From the NCBI RefSeq assembly GCF_012396015.1, contig NZ_JAAXOQ010000002.1, forward strand, positions 124,001-188,000: DNA of 64,000 nt. Reading direction: 5' to 3'. The notes beneath the pieces are model-generated. The model had not been told where the DNA came from, ran no database searches, and saw only the letters and a list, made by a program, of their open reading frames with translations. A program made the position numbers and the translations under genes. The DNA is from Tsukamurella spumae. GTDB taxonomy: Bacteria; Actinomycetota; Actinomycetes; Mycobacteriales; Mycobacteriaceae. This document shows positions 61,403 through 64,000 of the stretch, piece by piece (within the stretch, counting starts at the first letter, position 1; every line of letters starts with the position of its first letter).

Positions 61403-62109
61403 CCTCGCTCGCGTCCGGGATCACGGTGCCGCTGGGTGAGATCCCCGATCTGGTGCTACCCGCACTGCGCGACACGGTGATCATGGTCGGCCTCGTCATG
61501 GTGATCGTCCTCGTCGTGGGCGTCCCGCTCGGCGCTCTCGTGCACAACCTCGCGCCCGGCGGACTGCTCGCGAGACCGGCTCTGCACCAGCCGCTCACGT
61601 GGGTGATCAGCATCGGGAGGTCGCTGCCCTTCCTGGTGCTCATGACGGCGATCATCCCGTTCACCCGGTTCCTCACGGGTACGAACATCGGTATCGCCGC
61701 GGCCGTGGTGCCCATGTCGATCGCCGGGATCGCCTTCTTCGCCCGGATCGTCGAGAACAGCCTGCGTGCCCTGCCGCCGGAAGTGGTCACCGTGGCCAAG
61801 GCCTCCGGCGGGTCGAACGCGCAGATCATCTGGGGTGCACAGATCCCCGAGGCGCTGCCCGGCATCGTCGGCGGACTGACGATCAACACCATCGCCATGA
61901 TCGAGTACTCGACCATCGCCGGCACCATCGGCGCCGGCGGCCTCGGCTACGTCGCCGTGACGTACGGCTATCAGCGGTTCGACCACGGCGTCATGATCGC
62001 CACCATCGCCGTGCTCATCGTCGTGGTCACCTCCATCCAGCTCGCCGGTGACGCCCTGGTGCGGCACCTCTCCCCCGAACAGACCGTCTTCCGAAAGGCT
62101 CTCGCATGA
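61399..62109 (+). CDS. metI: Methionine ABC importer, permease subunit
   Basis: 236 residues with five to six transmembrane segments. The EAA loop that docks on MetN reads VAKASGGSNAQIIWGAQIPEALPGI. Overlaps both metN and metQ by four bases, so the three proteins are made in fixed ratio. Confidence 0.94.
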   Translation: MTSLASGITVPLGEIPDLVLPALRDTVIMVGLVMVIVLVVGVPLGALVHNLAPGGLLARPALHQPLTWVISIGRSLPFLVLMTAIIPFTRFLTGTNIGIAAAVVPMSIAGIAFFARIVENSLRALPPEVVTVAKASGGSNAQIIWGAQIPEALPGIVGGLTINTIAMIEYSTIAGTIGAGGLGYVAVTYGYQRFDHGVMIATIAVLIVVVTSIQLAGDALVRHLSPEQTVFRKALA

Positions 62110-63023
62110 GCGACACTGAAACCCCCACGCCCGCAGCCCCTCCGGCTGATGACCACGGATTCACCACTCGCGGCTCGCGTCGTCCGGTGATCATCGGTGC
62201 CGTGGTCCTGGTGGCCCTCGTCGTCGCCGGCTTCGTCGGCTGGCGCGTCTTCGGCGGCTCCGGGACGAACACCGCCAACGAGACCGCGGGCGCCACTCTG
62301 CTGGTCGCCACCACGGAGGGCAATGCCGCGGAACAGGCACTGATCGAGTTCGTCGCGAAGGACGTGGCTCCGAAGCACGGGATCACGATCGCCTTCAAGG
62401 GTCTCGCGGACTCCACGACCATCAACCGTGCCGTCAGCGAGGGCGAGGTGGCTGCGACCGTCTACCAGCACAAACTGTGGCTCGGTCAGGTCCTGCAGGC
62501 GAATCCCGACTTCCGTGAGGAGGCCGCCACGCCCGTGTTCCGGTGGGGCTTCGGCCTGTTCTCGGACAAGTACACCGATCCCAAGCAGTTGCCGCAGAAC
62601 GCCAAGGTCTCGCTCTACTCGGATCCGGCGAACGAGGCGCAGGGGCTGTGGTTCCTGGAGCGCGCCGGGCTGATCACGCTCAAGCCCGAGGTCAACAAGT
62701 GGCAGGCGACCGTCAAGGACATCGCGACGAACCCGAAGAACCTGCAGTTCACCCTGCTCGATTTCGCCGCGCAGACCCGTGCACTGCCGGATCTCGACGC
62801 CGCCGTCGGGTACACGGAGTACTACCTCGCCGCGGGAGTGGGCATCGAGAAGGAGATCTTCGCACCGCCCGCCCCGGATGAGTTCGCCGGCCAGCTCACC
62901 ATCGGCTCGAAGTGGAAGGACACCGAGAACATCAAGAATCTGGTGGCGGCCTTCAAGGACCCCGCGGTGCAGGAGTTCCTGCGCACGGATCCACGGGTGA
63001 AGAACATCCTGCTTCCGCTGTAG
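62106..63023 (+). CDS. metQ: Methionine ABC importer, substrate-binding subunit
   Basis: 305 residues of the NlpA/MetQ family: VATTEGNAAEQALIEFVAKD, the Tyr-containing ATVYQHKLWL and LFSDKYTDPKQLP. The N-terminus has a hydrophobic segment (VIIGAVVLVALVVAGFVGW) after about 27 residues but no lipobox Cys. It is therefore anchored by an uncleaved helix, unlike the lipoprotein form of most Gram-positive MetQ. Confidence 0.93.
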   Translation: MSDTETPTPAAPPADDHGFTTRGSRRPVIIGAVVLVALVVAGFVGWRVFGGSGTNTANETAGATLLVATTEGNAAEQALIEFVAKDVAPKHGITIAFKGLADSTTINRAVSEGEVAATVYQHKLWLGQVLQANPDFREEAATPVFRWGFGLFSDKYTDPKQLPQNAKVSLYSDPANEAQGLWFLERAGLITLKPEVNKWQATVKDIATNPKNLQFTLLDFAAQTRALPDLDAAVGYTEYYLAAGVGIEKEIFAPPAPDEFAGQLTIGSKWKDTENIKNLVAAFKDPAVQEFLRTDPRVKNILLPL

Positions 63024-63068
63024 CGCGGGCTCCGGGGAGGTCCACCAGGGGCGTGATCGTCGTCATGC

Positions 63069-63097
63069 TTGCCCACTGATGTGATGCGCATTACACT
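63069..63097 (+). promoter_or_regulatory. Sigma-70-like promoter of the symporter gene
   Basis: TTGCCC (63069-63074) and TACACT (63092-63097) with a 17-bp spacer. Transcription would start about 45 bases before the ATG, leaving a leader with an imperfect GGAAA/TTTCC stem. Confidence 0.65.
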
Positions 63098-63148
63098 GCA
63101 ACACGGGTTTCATCGCAGGAAACCTGTTTTCCAGCAGTGGGAGTTCGG

Positions 63149-64000
63149 ATGGGTCACAGTGTTCCGGCCATCGCCAATTCGGCGATCGTCATCGCGTACC
63201 TCGTCGCCATGCTCGCCTTCGGGTGGTGGGGCAAGAGCAGGACCAAGGACAGCGCTGACTACCTCGTCGCAGGTCGCAGGCTCGGGCCGCTCCTCTACAC
63301 GGGAACGATGGCCGCGGTCATCCTCGGCGGGGCGTCCACGGTCGGCGGCGTGGGCCTGGGCTACAAGTTCGGGATATCGGGAGCATGGCTGGTCATCGCG
63401 ATCGGCACCGGAGTATTCGTGCTCAGCGTGTTCTTCGCGGGCACGATCCAGCGGCTGCGGGTGTACACGGTCGCCCAGATGCTGACGCTGCGCTACGGCA
63501 ACCGAGCCACGCAGTTCTCGAGCGTGATCATGCTCGCGTACACGCTGATGCTGTGCGCCACCTCGACGGGCGCGTACGCGACGATCTTCGTCGTGCTGTT
63601 CGGCTGGGACCGCTGGGTGGCCATCGTCATCGGCGGCATCATCGTGGTCGTCTACTCCACCGTCGGCGGGATGTGGTCGATCACCCTGGCCGACCAGGTG
63701 CAGTTCGTGATCAAGACCGTCGGCGTGTTCCTGCTCATGCTGCCCTTCTCGATGCACTCCGCCGGCGGACTCGGCGCGATGCGCGAGCGCCTCGACGCGT
63801 CCTTCTTCTCCTGGACCAGCATCGGGACGCAGACCATCATCACCTACTTCGTCGTCTACACCCTGGGAATCCTGATCGGCCAGGACATCTGGCAGCGCGT
63901 CTTCACGGCCCGCACTCCGCAGGTCGCCCGGTGGGGTGGCATCAGCGCCGGCGTGTACTGCGTGCTCTACGGCATCGCGGGCGCGATGATCGGAATGGCT
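63149..64000 (+). CDS. Sodium:solute symporter (SSS family), 3' end cut
   Basis: 284 residues visible, open to the window edge; full members are about 450-550. Several transmembrane segments are present. The family pattern includes DYLVAGRRLGPLLYTGTMAA, a glycine-rich VILGGASTVGGVGLGYKFG and STVGGMWSITLADQVQFV, the SSS signature region. GGGAG precedes ATG 63149. Substrate cannot be told; location after metNIQ does not by itself indicate an amino acid. Confidence 0.9.
   Translation, partial: MGHSVPAIANSAIVIAYLVAMLAFGWWGKSRTKDSADYLVAGRRLGPLLYTGTMAAVILGGASTVGGVGLGYKFGISGAWLVIAIGTGVFVLSVFFAGTIQRLRVYTVAQMLTLRYGNRATQFSSVIMLAYTLMLCATSTGAYATIFVVLFGWDRWVAIVIGGIIVVVYSTVGGMWSITLADQVQFVIKTVGVFLLMLPFSMHSAGGLGAMRERLDASFFSWTSIGTQTIITYFVVYTLGILIGQDIWQRVFTARTPQVARWGGISAGVYCVLYGIAGAMIGMA

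Noticed and set aside
1-64000. CRISPR array, rRNA or tRNA genes
   Set aside because: No regularly spaced repeats, rRNA cores or cloverleaf candidates were noticed by eye. tRNAscan-SE and a CRISPR finder would confirm.

Overview
The window is about 70% GC, densely coded on both strands, and comes from an actinomycete of the mycolic-acid order Mycobacteriales. The evidence is gene content and order: mshA (mycothiol), a YbjN-domain gene, gpm, senX3-regX3, a GntR regulator, an Rv0495c-like gene, ppx, two conserved genes, a thioesterase-like gene, proC, a small HTH gene, the 33-residue bS22 ribosomal protein, an epimerase, an acyltransferase, a HAD phosphatase, a glutaredoxin-like gene and hemA-hemC-hemD-hemB. 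This is the order of the Mycobacterium tuberculosis Rv0486-Rv0514 block. A ChoD-type GMC oxidoreductase, an MmpL transporter and an F420-type LLM oxidoreductase agree with this. Tsukamurella or a close relative is my best guess, but the genus is an inference.

Layout. 1-5.6 kb: an aldehyde dehydrogenase coupled to a PobA-like hydroxylase, a SnoaL-like/PadR divergent pair, pirin and an alpha/beta hydrolase. 5.7-7.5 kb: mshA and the YbjN-domain gene. 7.4-26.7 kb: an accessory block separating these from gpm. It holds five MFS transporters, nagB, a MerR/aldo-keto reductase operon, a ROK regulator divergent from a four-gene transporter-sulfatase-FGE-DUF202 operon, a lone ABC ATPase, Tam, an LysR/MFS pair, an F420-type oxidoreductase, a flavin-binding protein behind DosR-like boxes, ctaD and a methyltransferase/TetR pair. 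26.7-31.3 kb: gpm, a small acetyltransferase, senX3-regX3, and a GntR regulator with a membrane hydroxylase. 31.3-32.6 kb: one unrecognised gene flanked by a 15-bp direct repeat, apparently inserted. 32.6-41.1 kb: the conserved block to the acyltransferase. 41.2-42.3 kb: an AbiEi-like gene bounded by about 85-bp inverted repeats containing long perfect palindromes. 42.4-50 kb: HAD phosphatase, glutaredoxin-like gene, heme operon and two membrane proteins. 50-64 kb: TetR/ChoD, NUDIX, a beta-lactamase-fold hydrolase, CopZ with a CsoR-like box, a CYTH protein, a receptor Ser/Thr kinase, MmpL-TetR, the MetNIQ methionine importer and a truncated sodium:solute symporter.

Regulation is unusually readable. 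At least fifteen genes have a TANNNT -10 box six or seven bases before an ATG or GTG, which is the signature of leaderless mRNAs. Several operators can be placed: a MerR dyad in a 19-bp spacer, a FadR-type TNGTNNNACNA site, a RegX3-type direct repeat, a CsoR-like box, tandem TetR-type sites and three DosR-like half boxes. I saw no rRNA, tRNA, CRISPR array or transposase, and no gene-free stretch longer than about 300 bases.
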